The notes beneath the pieces were generated by a model. It made no database searches. It was not told where the DNA came from and saw only the letters and a program-made list of their open reading frames with translations. 64,000 nt of DNA, from NCBI RefSeq assembly GCF_016859285.1, contig NC_053406.1, positions 6,436,501-6,500,500 on the forward strand. Reading direction: 5' to 3'. This DNA comes from Xiphias gladius (Eukaryota > Chordata > Actinopteri > Istiophoriformes > Xiphiidae). Of the stretch, positions 33,100 through 53,480 are shown piece by piece (the stretch's first letter is position 1; each line of letters opens with the position of its first letter). The translations under genes and the position numbers were made by a program.

Positions 33100-33190
33100 G
33101 TTGAGTCGTTGCAAAACAGACAGTCCAACCGTAACGTGGTGGAGGAGGAAAGTCATCGAGAAAACCCGGGGTAAAACAGCTTTGTGAAAA
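33100..33190 (+). other. Probable 5' untranslated exon of coq8b
   Basis: GTGAAAA followed by GTGAGTCAC is a good donor at 33190/33191. The next acceptor (TATGAAG, 33783) lies 2 bp before the coding ATG. The 5' limit is uncertain. Confidence 0.5.
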
Positions 33191-33785
33191 GTGAGTCACT
33201 TCATTTGTAAAGAGCAGAATTATTCATTCAGTAACGTATTTTTTTCATGTGGAAGAATAAACCCTGGGTATAAGTGTTTGGATGTAGCTAGCTTGTGAAT
33301 ACAAGCTATAGTCAGCAGCTCCTGACGTTATACAACATGGTAACACTATGATACAGGAGCTAGCTAATGAGCGAGTTAACGTAGCCGAGAGTATGTAGTT
33401 GTTGTTACCTTTAATATTGTACATGTCTTGTAAACTTGTGTTGCTAGCGACTGTAAGTCATTGTTGCTACGTTACTGCAGGCGACGCGTGGTCATGACAC
33501 ATTCGCATGTCTTGAAACATGGGCAGCCAGTCACATCCAAGGTTAAACCATCTAGCAGGGTTAAAAAATGACAAAGTTTTTTTCCCCAGGAAATCCTAAC
33601 ATTGATCTGTCACGTCACAAATATCTTATATATATATTATCTTGCAAACATTGTTTTATTTGGGTTGTGTGGTGGGTGTGTCTGGTACTTTGTGTACAAA
33701 TGACATTTTCCTCTATTCTAGCTCTTACTGTCTCACACCATGTAACTTGACTCCCTCCTCTCTCTCCACCTCTCTGTATGAAGTG

Positions 33786-41654
<7,869 letters not shown>

Positions 41655-42326
41655 GATGCTCAGGGACAAGGTTACTGCCTTAATATGCCCAGAACTTTTT
41701 CATAGTGGGCCTCTAAGTAAAGGGACAGAAGGATGGAGTCTTGAATCCACAGGTGGAGACACTGGATCAGACGTACCCAAGACTCTATACCATGTCAATA
41801 TGTAACTGACTATGCCAGTGTGCTCTAATGAGGAATAATGAGTTTGTTTGACTTTCTATGCCTGTTTGACTATGACATGGAATTTAAATACTATGAAAAT
41901 GATGGTGATTCATCGGTCATAACAAATATAGGCTGAAGTCCAAATGGCTTTATTACTGATTAAATCTGTACGTTAATTGAAGAGAAGAATATATAACTCA
42001 TTTTGAGTGTAGATGTGTGTGTTTGATTATACTGGTTACATCTCTCTGTCACAGCAAACACACAATACAATGCTGCTGTATATTTAAGACAGCTTTTTGT
42101 GCTTTAGCTTTTCAAAAGCAAGATGTATATTTCCTTTGTGCTCCCACAGATAAAATGAGTTCATTCTGACTCCTCCTCACTTTGGCAGCGAGGTCCACCA
42201 TATTTCCAAGAGAATGGGTATCTTCTGTCTTTTAAGGGCAGATAATGAGCCCTGCATTGCCTAGCTGATGCTGCCAAGTGCTCTCTTTTGTTAGAAGGAC
42301 TTTGTGTGCTGCCTGATGATTTGGCA

Positions 42327-42332
42327 AATAAA
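42327..42332 (+). terminator. Polyadenylation signal candidate, coq8b (proximal)
   Basis: AATAAA about 670 bp past the coq8b stop. Confidence 0.5.
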
Positions 42333-42561
42333 GCTAACTGCAGACTAGATGAGCAGATTATCAGAGGAATTAGTAAAATTAGTCTAATGGAACCCCACGG
42401 AGTAATGGCCTTGCTTTATTAGGCATATTTGACATAAAACTCTACGATGTGATATACTGTCAGTCCTTTTTTATGTTTTAACACTTCTTTGTGACAGAGA
42501 TGTGTACTGTAACATACAAGGTGGTGTGCTGTGTTTTTTTTTTTTCCTTTTTTCTTTACTA

Positions 42562-42567
42562 AATAAA
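42562..42567 (+). terminator. Polyadenylation signal candidate, coq8b (distal)
   Basis: AATAAA about 905 bp past the coq8b stop. Confidence 0.5.
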
Positions 42568-42837
42568 ATATGAAAAAGTATCATCAGAAGTGCATCAGAA
42601 ATTTAGCTTTACTGGCAAGTGTCAAGAAGAGGCTACAAGCCTTGGATTTCTTCCACTTTGTATTGATCTTTGCATTTCAGTGTCAGACCTCCTTGTGAGA
42701 TGTCACTGACTGGAGGTCATGTTTGACCTTATGCTCCTCCTACACTGTTCTTGTATTGACCAATTGACCAATAAGTGTCATGGTACAATAGTTTTGGCTC
42801 AAATGAAAGACTCGAGCTAATGGTGTCATTAATGGGT

Positions 42838-43410
42838 CTATTTTTTTTCAGGAGCTATTCTTGTTTCAAGGAAGTCCTGTCTTATTTTGTCTTCAATCAA
42901 GCCATTACAGAACAACAGCCCTGTGTGCAAAAACGTGTTGTTCACAGTAGAGAAGCTGAGATGCGAGGCTTTCACTGGTGTCGTAAAAATCTGATGGAGA
43001 AAGGTGCAGCCATTTACTGTATCTCCATCAGTACTTGCAGTTAGTGTCCCTCCGTTGAGTGAGGTTGATTTTTGATACACTACATCAAAATCAGATTTTC
43101 TTTTTCTGAGTGGGAATTTGCCACAGTTAATGACCGCAGCACATGTTGAGAGAAGGAAACGCACATTCTTCTCTTGTAGTTTTACGCAACGGAAACTTGG
43201 AGCGTTTCTCTGCATGTAAGAAGCAGCTGGCTTCAGTTTATTGGAGGAGGATTGGCTCTTTTTGGACCCAGTCTCAGACTTTTCATTAGGGCCTGCACTG
43301 GACTGTTGAGGGATGATTTCTACCAGGACCAATTCATTTATGAAGTTAAACACTTGGTGCATGTCAGGAGACACATTCTGAGTGAATGTGTCTACATTTT
43401 GTCTGTGCAA
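42838..43410 (-). other. Unidentified open frame between coq8b and the putative numbl promoter
   Basis: A frame of about 190 codons stays open on the minus strand. The first codon of the open stretch is TTG; the first in-frame ATG begins about 16 codons later (MHQVFNFINE). On the minus strand a possible acceptor (TTTGCACAG) lies at the head of the frame. The translation is Ser/Lys-rich in its middle (KSETGSKKSQSSSNKLKPAA) with a basic patch (PLRKRKSDFD). I recognise no domain or family. It could be a small lineage-specific gene, a remnant of one, or chance. Function unknown. Confidence 0.2.
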
Positions 43411-43977
43411 AGAAGAGTCTCAGGACAATCAGCATATGACATCAACTAGGTTTTCATCATTGCTGTCACTGTGTTGCTGAATGAACAACAGTGTTATGTT
43501 ACAGTTAAATTCAACTGAGGACCGTAATGTGAACACTGAGGGACATCCGGCAGCCTCTCTGCCCTGTAGACTTTTGCCATTTGCAGTACATTATATAGGT
43601 TGAATTGGCTGAATCTTCACTGTTTACTGTTTCTTGTCTTTCAGGTTTCATGACCGCTGGGATTTCCTGGGGATTCTTGCCGGTTACGGTGACCTTAATT
43701 CGTTAGAAGGTATTTTTCATTTTTATTTTATTACTTCCTAAGCTCCTATGGCATCACTTTATCATTAGGGCCGTACCTACTGTGGAGGACACTGAGGTCA
43801 CGGCCTCTGTAGTTCACCTGGGAATTTTTTCCCGGAAATCTACAATGAAAAAGTGCCACTTTATGAATATTTAATTGGCTGATTCCAGAATTTTTTTAAG
43901 GGTGACTTTATTTACTAGTCTAGGGTCAACAAAAAAAATAAATACATAATGGATTCAGAACTTTACTCCTCTCAGCA

Positions 43978-44450
43978 GAGGTGGTGGAATGTAACTTTAC
44001 TCAAGTCCTACTGTACTTACTTGAGTATCTCCATTTCATGCTACTTTATACATTTAGCCCACTACAGTTCAGAGGGAAATATTATATTTTTTACTTCACT
44101 ATATAATTCTAACAGCTATGGTTACTACCTACTTTACTGATGAAGATTTTACATACAGAACATACTGTATGATGGGCTTATAAAATATGATGTGTGCGCT
44201 GTTATACCCAACAGCATATAGAATAGTTAAATTTAGCTCCACCTAGACCAGCTACAATAGTAAAATGCTGCTTGAACATTAATGAATCAGTAATAATAAT
44301 TGAAGAACATAAAATAGTACAACTCGTACAGAGGCCAGCAAGTACATTTTGCTGCTAATACTTACTTCTAAGTACTTTTATGTAAGTGACATTTTCAATG
44401 CAAGACTTTTACACTAATTTTACAGTGAAGTGGAGTCGGTATTTTTCAAA
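43978..44450. repeat. Common teleost interspersed repeat
   Basis: It opens GGTGGTGGAATGTAACTTTACTCAAGT, continues through TTGAGTATCTCCATTTCATGCTACTTTATAC and TTAGCTCCACCTAGACCAGCTACAA, and ends with AAGTACTTTTATGTAAGTGACATTTTCAATGCAAGACTTTTAC. I recognise this as a high-copy non-coding repeat of spiny-rayed fish genomes. It is an ordinary, somewhat diverged copy. Confidence 0.7.
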
Positions 44451-45029
44451 TCCTGGCTACTGCTCTGTTTAGCAGGGATGGTTTTCCCACCAGATTCACT
44501 GTATCTATCCATCACTGCAAAGTGATGCCAAGGCTGGACCCTGACTCAAGCTTAAACCATAAAGATTGCATTCACAAATACAGTGCATCCAAACAGTGTA
44601 AAAGATTCCCTGCTCACGGTAAACCTGAGATCATGTCCACATAGACAACCTGCAAAGCATCTGACCAGAAGACACCTGCTCCCAAGGGCTCCCTGGTGCT
44701 GTTCAGGGGGGGGGTTGTCCTTCAGGGATGACTGGAGTAAAACAAATTACCACTGCAGGTCCGAAACCGCACGGTGGCGCAGTGGAGTGCCTGAAACAGA
44801 GCGGTTTTTGTTTTTTTTTTTCTTTTCTTTTCTGGAAAACATCAATGGGAAGAGTGGATTTGCATGTCCGGCCGTCTGTGCCAATGGGTGCACTGGAAAG
44901 GCTGGGTTAGCGGGTGGAGCCGAGGGAAGCAGCCCAGTAAGTGCACAGTCAACAACCAAAGCATCCGAGATTACTACAGATACAACAATTTTCAGCGAGA
45001 TCTCCCTCGAAACCCCGTGTCGGTGCCTC

Positions 45030-45051
45030 TTTTTTTTTTTTTTTTTTTTTT
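45030..45051. repeat. Poly-T run
   Basis: A T homopolymer of about 22 bases in the putative numbl promoter region. Confidence 0.85.
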
Positions 45052-45105
45052 GGTTTGATTGCACGAGTGAGACTGACCCGCTGCCGTAAACCTTTTTATT
45101 TGTTT

Positions 45106-45168
45106 GTGTATGTGTGCGTGCGCGTGTGTGTGTGTGCGCGCGCGCGTGTGTGTGTGTGTGTGTGCTCG
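45106..45168. repeat. Alternating purine-pyrimidine (GT/GC) tract
   Basis: About 60 bp of almost strict alternation of G with T or C, including a GCGCGCGCGC core, followed by tandem CCGA units at about 45169-45184. Confidence 0.9.
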
Positions 45169-46238
45169 CACCGACCGACCGACCAGGTTGATTTGCGGCT
45201 CTACGTCGCCTCAGCACGTCTCTCTCGCGGCGCGGATGAAGAAGATTTCGTGAAATCACCCGTCACAGACTGCTCTTGTGCACACCGTAGTCCTGCCCGG
45301 GGTCCTGGATTTACACCGCGGAGGAGCGGGGAACCGATCATCCGTCGTTCTCTTGGGTGAGTTCACTGGATTCTCGGTCCGCTCTGGCATCCCCCATTTA
45401 CTGTCACTTCCAGGGTTGTGTGGGGAGCCGGTTATGTCTTCATAACGAACGAACCCATAACCAAGAAGTGAGCGATCCACTCCAAACCGCATTCAATTCT
45501 CGACTTGTGAGTGTCAGGGTAGTTTTTTTTCGGATACGACTGCTGCGCTTGCGGATCGCCAGTGGGCCCTTGTGTGTGAAATGAATGAGATGTGGAAGCT
45601 CCGTCCTTTATGATAGCGGGTTGCATCCCTAATCCAAAACGAAGCGGAAACAATGTCCGAGCAGGACTCTGACAGAAAACTACAGGCACACGGATCGCGT
45701 CGATATGGATATTATCCTATAAGAATATTCCAATGATGCCCTATTGAATTAAAAAAAACCTGTAACTTTATGGCTCTACTATTGAAATATAGCTCATATT
45801 ACCCTCAAATGACACCTATAATCGATGTTTATTGCGTCATTATTAATGTGGGAATGAGATCTTATGGTATCGATTGAGCTGTAAAGAGTCACGTTGATTA
45901 CTGGGTAATTGTTGGCTCAAAGATTTGCTTTAGTTGTGGTCTTTTGAGGTGTTTTCTCCGGGACAGCGTGGCCACTAAAACAAGTGCCCCGAGTTTCAGT
46001 ATGCGAGCCCGTACAGTAATTCTACCTGTCCCCGTGATTCTCTCTGTCTCGCCCCATTGCATCAAGCTGTGTGGTTAATTATGTCTTTTGGGTATGGTGA
46101 CATCATTTTCAGTGCAAAAAGTGCTGCAGCTCACTGTGATCTCTCCTTGTTCCCTGAGATGAATGGGAGATTCATAGAACATGAGAGCAAAAGTGCCAAA
46201 GTATGGCATTCAAACGACTGAGAGACTGAACTCACACT

Positions 46239-46243
<5 letters not shown>

Positions 46244-46293
<50 letters not shown>

Positions 46294-46306
46294 CACACAC
46301 GCACAC
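46244..46306. repeat. CA microsatellite
   Basis: A near-pure CA array with a few interruptions at its right end. Confidence 0.95.
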
Positions 46307-46444
46307 TTGGCACATGCCTTCGTATATAGACCTAGTAAATGCATTCAGCTCTATTGTCTGTGGAGCTCCATCTGTTCCATGACATGGCATTCCTCAGACA
46401 GCCAGTCATGCTGTTAGGGGGTGGTCCACCCTCTCCCCTTGCCT

Positions 46445-46469
46445 GAGAGAGAGAGAGAGAGAGAGAGAG
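46445..46469. repeat. GA microsatellite
   Basis: About 12 GA units. Confidence 0.9.
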
Positions 46470-46569
46470 TCACATGGGGTGTATTAAAAGAGTAGGTGCA
46501 GGGCTCAGGGTGTGTCAGTCAGCAAGCCCTAGACCACCTTCGTGGACAGCTCCCGGGCCAGGGTGGAGA

Positions 46570-46985
46570 GCTAGGTTTGGCCCGGGGTGGGTTTAGTGGA
46601 GCTCTGAATTGGGGCAGAGATTGGGCTAGAGGATGAGAAGTTTGGTTTGGAGCATGAGCTACATCAAGGCAAGGTTTGTTCTGCAGTTGGAGTAGAGGGT
46701 TGCTATGTTTGCTCCAAAGCTAGGGTTAGAGAAGGGCTGGGTATGGTCTGTCGCTGTGGCTAAAGGGCGCTAGGTTTGGTCCAAAACCTGGACAAGAAGG
46801 GCTAGAGAAAGGTTAGGTTTGGTATGGAGATGGGATAAGAGGAAGGCTGGGTTTGGTCTACAGCTAGGGATTGTGAAAGTCTAGGTTTGGTCTAGGGCTG
46901 TGTCTGAGGAAGGCTAAATTTGGTCCAGAAATTGGGCTAGAGGAAGGATAGATTTGGTCTGGAGCTTGGGCAAGAGGATGGGTAA
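46570..46985. repeat. Degenerate minisatellite, period about 33 bp
   Basis: The motif GGCTAGGTTTGGTCTGGAGC, followed by a GGGCTAGAGGAA-like half, recurs about a dozen times at 32-43 bp spacing with many substitutions. Units near 46765, 46815, 46850, 46883, 46916 and 46949 are the clearest. Confidence 0.7.
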
Positions 46986-47227
46986 GAGGAGAGATAGAGG
47001 TGCTAGTATTTGAAGTCCAAACCAAGGGGTTGCTGGATGTAAATTGGCTTTGATGTAGCTAATCACCGCTGCAACTCAGTCATCACAACGAGAACATAAT
47101 TACACCCCCATCCACACAGCACTACACACACATAAACCATACACACACAGGCTCTCCATTACCCTGTAGACCATTTCCCCTCTTCCACAGCTCTGACTGC
47201 TGCATTAGGACTTGGCTGTCTTTTGTT

Positions 47228-47229
<2 letters not shown>

Positions 47230-47281
<52 letters not shown>
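47230..47281. repeat. CA microsatellite
   Basis: A pure CA array of about 25 units. Confidence 0.95.
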
Positions 47282-47283
<2 letters not shown>

Positions 47284-49324
47284 ATACGAGGGGGAGGGCT
47301 GGCCCAGCTGAGACCACAATACAACGAGGATCAAAGGTCATCCAGCTGGCCAATCAGGGTGCTGTCTGGTTTGGCTGGTGGCGGAGGAGGGCGTTGCCCC
47401 CCTTTGTGCTGGTCAGGGTGGGTCTGCTAAACAAGTAGCTCCACTTCCAGCCCCGGCCCCGGCCCTGCTACTGCCAGCAGTCACACTGTGCTTCCTCAGA
47501 GCCAGTCACACCAGCCTCTGGACACTTTATTAGACTGCAGATCAGGGGCCGGTCCTGTTTACAGGAAGTTCTTTATTGGTTTATGATTAGATTCTGGATT
47601 TCTAATATTTTCAAATTAGCTGCTTCTTGAAAAATTGTGGTGTTGAGCCTTCACCGAGAAATTACAAGAATAAAATGTTAAGATTTAGACTATAAAATAT
47701 CTATACAACTGCACTGAGGTATATTTTCTGACTTCACTGCAGTGTTGCACAGTGACTGATAATTGATACTGTGCTTGCATGTAAAGTAAATTTATAATTT
47801 GTGTGTGGGTGTTAATGAATGAAACCAAACGTTTCAACTAAAACCCTTAAATTGATTACAGAATTCAAATTCTGGTGGTGGGATTAAAGAAACAAAATAG
47901 GATAAGGACATTTGAAGTAATATAAAGACGGTTAAGAGAGGAAGGATGCAGAGAGATGAATGGAGGAAAGAGGAAGTACTTTAGATTCACAACAGGATGC
48001 TGAGGAGGAGAGAGAAAGACAATATGACAGATATTAGGAGAGGCACAGAGAGAGATTGAGGCTGCAGCAGGACAGAAAGAGCAGGTGATAATGTAAAAGA
48101 AAATGAGAGAGAGATGGACTGAACACAAGGGAGATTGAAAAGTGGAAAAGTAGCCACCAGGGAAACCGCCAGGGTTGCTGTGGCAAAAACTCCTCTCCTC
48201 ACTGGATGTGATGATGTCGGTTTTAAAAAGGACTTCTGACACAGAAGAGGTACTTGTCTTCTAACATTTACATCCATGTCATCCTCCACTCTCACTTTCT
48301 CGCTCATACACGCAGATACACACTTCCATCTTTGCTGTCTGAAGCCTAAGTGCCTTCAGTATGTGCTGAGTGGAGTTATCTGATTTCTGCAGGCTAGTTA
48401 AATGCAACCCCCCCCCATAGTTCCATTAGTGCACACACTAATGGTATGCTCACAATGCAAAGACATAGGTCTGTTGTTTCATCTATGCGTCTGTTTGTGT
48501 GCATTTCATGTGCTCTTATTGGTGTGCGTTATGTTTATGTGGATTGATAAATGATTGGAGCAATAGATTTGAATTCCTGTCTAGTGGACACTCGTGTGAA
48601 GGAAATTATTTGTGTTTTACTCTATGTGTTTGTCCATGCGTGTTTGCAGAGGGACGCTCACAGGCTTGTGTGTGTAAGTATGTGTGTCTGTATGTACGCC
48701 TGTTTCCCTTGTGATCAGCAGTATATTTCTTTGGTTCAGTGGATTTTTTTCTCTGCAGATAACAAGGAAAGTGGAAATCGGTCTCTCAGCAGGCACAAAT
48801 CTGAGTGGAGTGCTCATCACAACTAATAACTGTCACTTTGAGTTGGGAGGGCTTCATTATTTGTCTTGTTGGTGCCTTAATATTTTTTTTGGTGATGACC
48901 TATTTCAGCTTATTTAGCTGTTAAAGCTCAGATGCATCAGCTTGATGAAGGACGTGCATCTAAAAAACCCAAAGAGCTAGAAAAGCAAGCCTCTGAAACA
49001 CCACATCCCTCCCTCAGGGTCTGATTTGATCTGCATCCTTTCACAAGCTTTTAGCAACTGCTTTGCTTTGTGCTTGTCAATTGTTTTCACGTGGTTTGCC
49101 CCAAATTAGACTCAGCACCTACTGTGAATGTACAATACAGAATGCTCTTAACCCCATACCTCCGTGCAGTACAGTTGTGTGCCGCCTTTGCACAATTTCT
49201 ACAAAAAGTTTTGACTGCCTACCGAGGAGGCTTAACACAGTCCCAGCATGAGAGTTATGGCAGAAAAACAAATTTACCAAATGTCTGTCCGTTAAATGCT
49301 GTATGACGCTGCAGTAAGGAGACA

Positions 49325-49400
49325 GTTAGCTCGATCGTCTCGTCTAACTCTTGGGAAGAAAGCGAATAAGCGAATTTCCCAAAATGTCGAACTGCTTTAT
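49325..49400. repeat. Fragment of a teleost interspersed repeat (minus orientation)
   Basis: CGTCTAACTCTTGGGAAGAAAGCGAATAAGCGAATTTCCCAAAATG is the reverse complement of the head of the copy at 53155. Only the terminal part is present. Confidence 0.7.
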
Positions 49401-50242
49401 CAAAGACGTGTGACGATTATGAACATTGTCAGTATGAATCTCCCATCAGCCAGGAGTATTTAGGTAGCGAAATTAATAAGGTCCTCCCCACCCATCACAA
49501 CCTTTATTAAAGTGTCCTTGAATAAGGCGATTTGCCCAATATCCTGTCTGATAGAAGATTGTAGCCACTCTTGGCCAAGTTAGATGCATTTAGCTGTTTG
49601 AAAGTATGTCAGCATATAACTGCAAAACAGTATACATTCTTCAAAATGTCCCTGGATTAAAAAAATCATGATTGCATAATCAGGATTCTCCATTTGATCT
49701 ATATGGGGAGGTAAATGAGCCCAGATGGTCTTTAGGCACTGTAATGCATATGAGAAACCCCTGGTATTGTTAGATTCTAATCTTGTGTTATTTACAGTAC
49801 CTACAGCCTACGTACAATGGCTTTCTCCCCGCCCTCTTCCGTTTTAATTCAAATCCTGTACAGTGTGTATGCAGCTCAGCTATGGTTTTAAAGCATAGAA
49901 AAAACACCCTTTGTTATGACGCACTATTTCAGAGTGACGCTTGGGGAGAGAGATTGTTAGCAATAGACAGAGCCCAAGTTAAATCTTCCAGAGCACAGAG
50001 GGGCCTATTCACTGTGTTATGTGAAGAGTGGAGTGGGGGAGAGAGGTGGCAGTGAGTGAGGTGGGGGTGCGACAGAGGAGCAGGGTGACCCTTAAAGCTT
50101 TTTTTTTACGGTTGTTGGCGTGCATCTGTGGGGTGTGTGTTGTATTGCTCCACAGGCCGGGCTGAAGCAGCCAGAGACCAAGAGACAAGCTGAAGGATGG
50201 AGGACAGCTGATATCAGTCTTCTGATGATAGAGGACCCATAT

Positions 50243-50634
50243 ACAGTTGGGTGACAAATTAAAGGAAAAACCAACATAAAGTTTTAGTAAGTAGTTGGGC
50301 CAGCACAAACTGCCAGAACAGTGCCCCTTGGCATTGATCCTCCAAGTCTCTGAACTCTACTGGAGGGATGGACACCATTCGTCCAAAAGATATTCCCTTC
50401 ACTTGCTGTTTTTATGATGGTGGTTGAGGGCGCTGTCTAAGACGTCAGCCCCAAAATCTCCCATAGATGTTTAATTGGACTGAGATCTTGTGACTGTGAA
50501 GGCCACAGCATATGATTCACATCATTTCCATACTCATCAAACCATTCAGTGACCCCTCATGCCCTATGGATGAGGCATTGTCTTCCTTTTTCTCCACTCA
50601 TTTTTCAGGTTTTCCCTTTAATTTGTCACCCGTC
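50243..50634. mobile_element. Internally deleted Tc1/mariner-type transposon relic
   Basis: Inverted termini of about 23 bp bound the element: left GGGTGACAAATTAAAGGAAAAAC, right (minus strand) GGGTGACAAATTAAAGGGAAAAC. TA-rich sequence flanks the left end. On the minus strand the interior shows a broken transposase C terminus, with WPSQSQDLSPI and HLWEIL recognisable around stop codons. About 390 bp, not functional. Confidence 0.75.
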
Positions 50635-53154
50635 TAAGGAAATCAAGCTCTATACGTGTGTTGGTATGTATGTGACAGAGAGAGGGCGCAAGTTTAAGTT
50701 TATGTGGGAAAGCAGCCACAACTTAAATGGTTACATGTCTGCGCTTTGGTTATGTTGTACATGTATAGTGTACGTGTCTGTCATGTACTGCGCAAGTAAA
50801 TGTCGACTAGTGGTCCACTGGTGTGCGAGTGAAAAAAACATGACAAGTCCTGACAAAATAAAGGTGGAGGACCATGAGTGTAGATCAAGACTGTTTGAAA
50901 ACTATACACAGGGGGTGTAGGAATGACATAGGGGGGTTGATGGTGGTGCTCACATTACTCTGTATGGCTTTCTAATGAAATGCTATACTTAGCAGAGTTT
51001 ATTAGAGTTTGTCTGATCACCCAAGATTATATATAATCTTTAGGAGATATTAGTTTATTGCTTATAACAAGTATGAACTTATAACAATGAATTGATATCT
51101 TAAGCACATGTTAGTTTAACCACCCAACACCCATTTTCTACTGTCGTAGCTGTTCAAGAACTATAAATCTTGGTGGAAGGATAAAGTGACACCTTTTGAT
51201 ACTATTTAGCTATTATTGAGTAATAAATAGTATTAGAACATTATGGCTCTCACTTTGTCATTGCTCAAGTGTGTTGTCACATTTCTGTAAATGCAATGTC
51301 TTTGTTGTCATTTTTAGATCAGCTGGAAGCAACTTGATGTCACTCCTTTCAGCACTTTTTAGTTGTCATCGGTTTCTACAGCAAGTCATAGACCTTCATT
51401 TGTTTTCGCTTAAAGTTCCTCACCGTCAATCAGTTGTTGCTTGTCAACCTGTGGCCATCTGATCATTAATTATGTGCCTTTTGTGATGGAGAGCCAAGAT
51501 GAAGGAAAAAATGGAGAAATTCCGTTTGGAAGTGATGTCTTCAAAAAAAAAGGCAAATCGATTAACGGTAGCACACTGACCAAATAAAACTACTGGAATA
51601 GCCCGACATCAGCCATGGCTTCACTTTGTCCTAAGAAATTTAGGTAGTGTACTAGTAGTTTGGTTGGACAATTGACTCACCTGCTCAATCATCATTCATC
51701 ACTAAAACCAGGAAAAAACTAAGAAGCATTTGTTTTTTGGTTCACATACTCAGACAGATTCCTCTTGTAAGGTTTAGTGTAATCTCTGTAATAAATCTCT
51801 GTAATAAATCCACCAGTTTTCCAGCAATATGCTAGTAATACGTAGAGAGCATGACGAATGTGCCAACCAGACATGTGGTTTACAAAACATCCTCTCTTTT
51901 AACCGATGCTATGACTCATGGTTGCTATGGCGAGGGGCTCTGACAGCAACACAGCTGATCAGGAGCATCTGACTCCACATGACTGTTCTCCCCTCATCTC
52001 TCTCTCTCCACCTCCATCACTGATTCCTGCCTCTTTTCCTTCCATGTGGTCATCCAAATGTATTTTCTCACTCTTCTTTCTATTTGTCTGTCCTGCTGTC
52101 TTTGTGTTTACATTTTGGTCAGAATTGTAGGTGCCACCAACTTTCATTTGTTTGTTCTTTCACCCCTCCTTGTTTTATTCATGTCTTTTCTTCCCTTCTA
52201 TTCTACTTCTCCTTTCACCCCTTCTTTTAGTTCCGAAGCACTCATCAACCTTTAATATACCTCATATAGATTTCCTTATCACACCATTACCTTGCACTAC
52301 TCCTCTCCTCTAATCTCCTACTCCCCTCTCGGTCCCTTCCATCTGCTTGACTTTCTATGGTGGCCAGCTGCGCACCAGATGTGGCCCACTCTGCCAGCTG
52401 TTGGCATCATGATCATGAAGAATAGAGGAATGAGATGGAAATGATCCCTCATGACAAACAAGGTGTATTAATTCTTACAGTACATGTGAGAACAATGAAT
52501 ATATAAAAATATCAGAAAGAAGATAGCAAGAATATAAAAAAAACCCACCCAAACTATTAACCATAGCCTAGTTCAGGAATGTTAGAGAAATTTCCTGTCA
52601 CATGAGATTAAAATAACTGATTGGCTTTATGAGAATCCAACAGAAGCTAATCATAAACACTATACTCAGTACCACAGACACAGTGTAAATCCCTATAGGA
52701 CCATTATAGTGATGCCAAAGAAGATAAAAATACTATTAAGTCCAGTAAGGTCCCCGTTGAGTACTAGAGATGACTTTGCTGTAAGTCCCTATTATGACAT
52801 TAGAGGCTTGCATTCATTAGAAACGACATAACAGAAATGCACGGGAATATGTTACAACCCAGCATGAGAATATGACAATGTTTTAAGTAAAATCAACATT
52901 ACGATAGATTGGAGTCTGAGGTAATCAAGGAGGCCTGCAAGACAGAGGATGAGAAACTAAAGAAAACTATAGACTGAACAGTGAGCAGAGACACAATAGA
53001 TGAGAAGTCTGAGGAGTATAGAAGGGGGACAGGAGTGGCGCTGCTGATTGAAATCATCCAAATGTCACCTTTCAGAAACTAAAAATGAGAACAAGGCTTG
53101 GAGAAACGTTTCACCCGGCAGCCCATATTCCTCTCTCCCTTAAAGCAGTAGTTT

Positions 53155-53480
53155 TACATTTTGGGAAATATGCTTATTCGCTTTATTGAGGAGAGTTAGA
53201 TGAGAAGATTGATACCACTATCTGTATGCAAAATATGTAGCTAGCACCGGCAGGTTAGCTTAAGCAGCATTAATACTCCAGGGGGGCACAGCTAGCATCT
53301 AGCGTCTACAGTTGCAGAATCCTCCCAGCAGCACCTTAAGATCACTAATTAGCATGCTATTAGCCCTATAATGACTGGAGTGTAAAACCGACAGGCTGTG
53401 GACAGAGCTAGGCTAGCTGTTTCCCCTGCTTCCAGTCTTTGCCTTAAGCTAACCATCTATTCCATTTAGAAATTTCAAAG
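53155..53480 (+). repeat. Teleost interspersed repeat copy
   Basis: It begins TTTTACATTTTGGGAAATATGCTTATTCGC, contains GAGAGTTAGATGAGAAGATTGATACCA and ends with TGTAAAACCGACAGGCTGTGGACAGAGC...TTAAGCTAACC. The same modules recur at 49325 and 54945 in this window. Confidence 0.75.

Larger units (their letters stand above)
41655..42570 (+). other. coq8b 3' untranslated region
   Basis: Follows the coq8b stop. AATAAA occurs at 42327-42332 and 42562-42567, the second right after a T/C-rich tract, so two 3' ends are possible. No coding sequence. Confidence 0.6.
44590..45355 (+). promoter_or_regulatory. Promoter / 5' non-coding exon, putatively of numbl
   Basis: After AT-rich DNA, the sequence becomes GC- and CpG-rich up to a consensus donor (CTCTTGG then GTGAGTTC) at 45355/45356. 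It contains a T run (45030-45051) and an alternating GT/GC tract (45106-45168). The gene assignment is by synteny only: NUMBL follows COQ8B in the same direction in human. No Numb coding sequence is present here. The transcription start is not determined. Confidence 0.4.

Noticed and set aside
44766-44790. CACGGTGGCGCAGTGG, resembling the head of a known fish repeat
   Set aside because: Only about 16 bp match and the rest of the element is absent, so it is too short to call.
44583-45360. Several 60-170 codon frames in the putative numbl promoter
   Set aside because: They run through poly-T, poly-G and GT/GC tracts and mutually overlap on both strands; no conserved domain.
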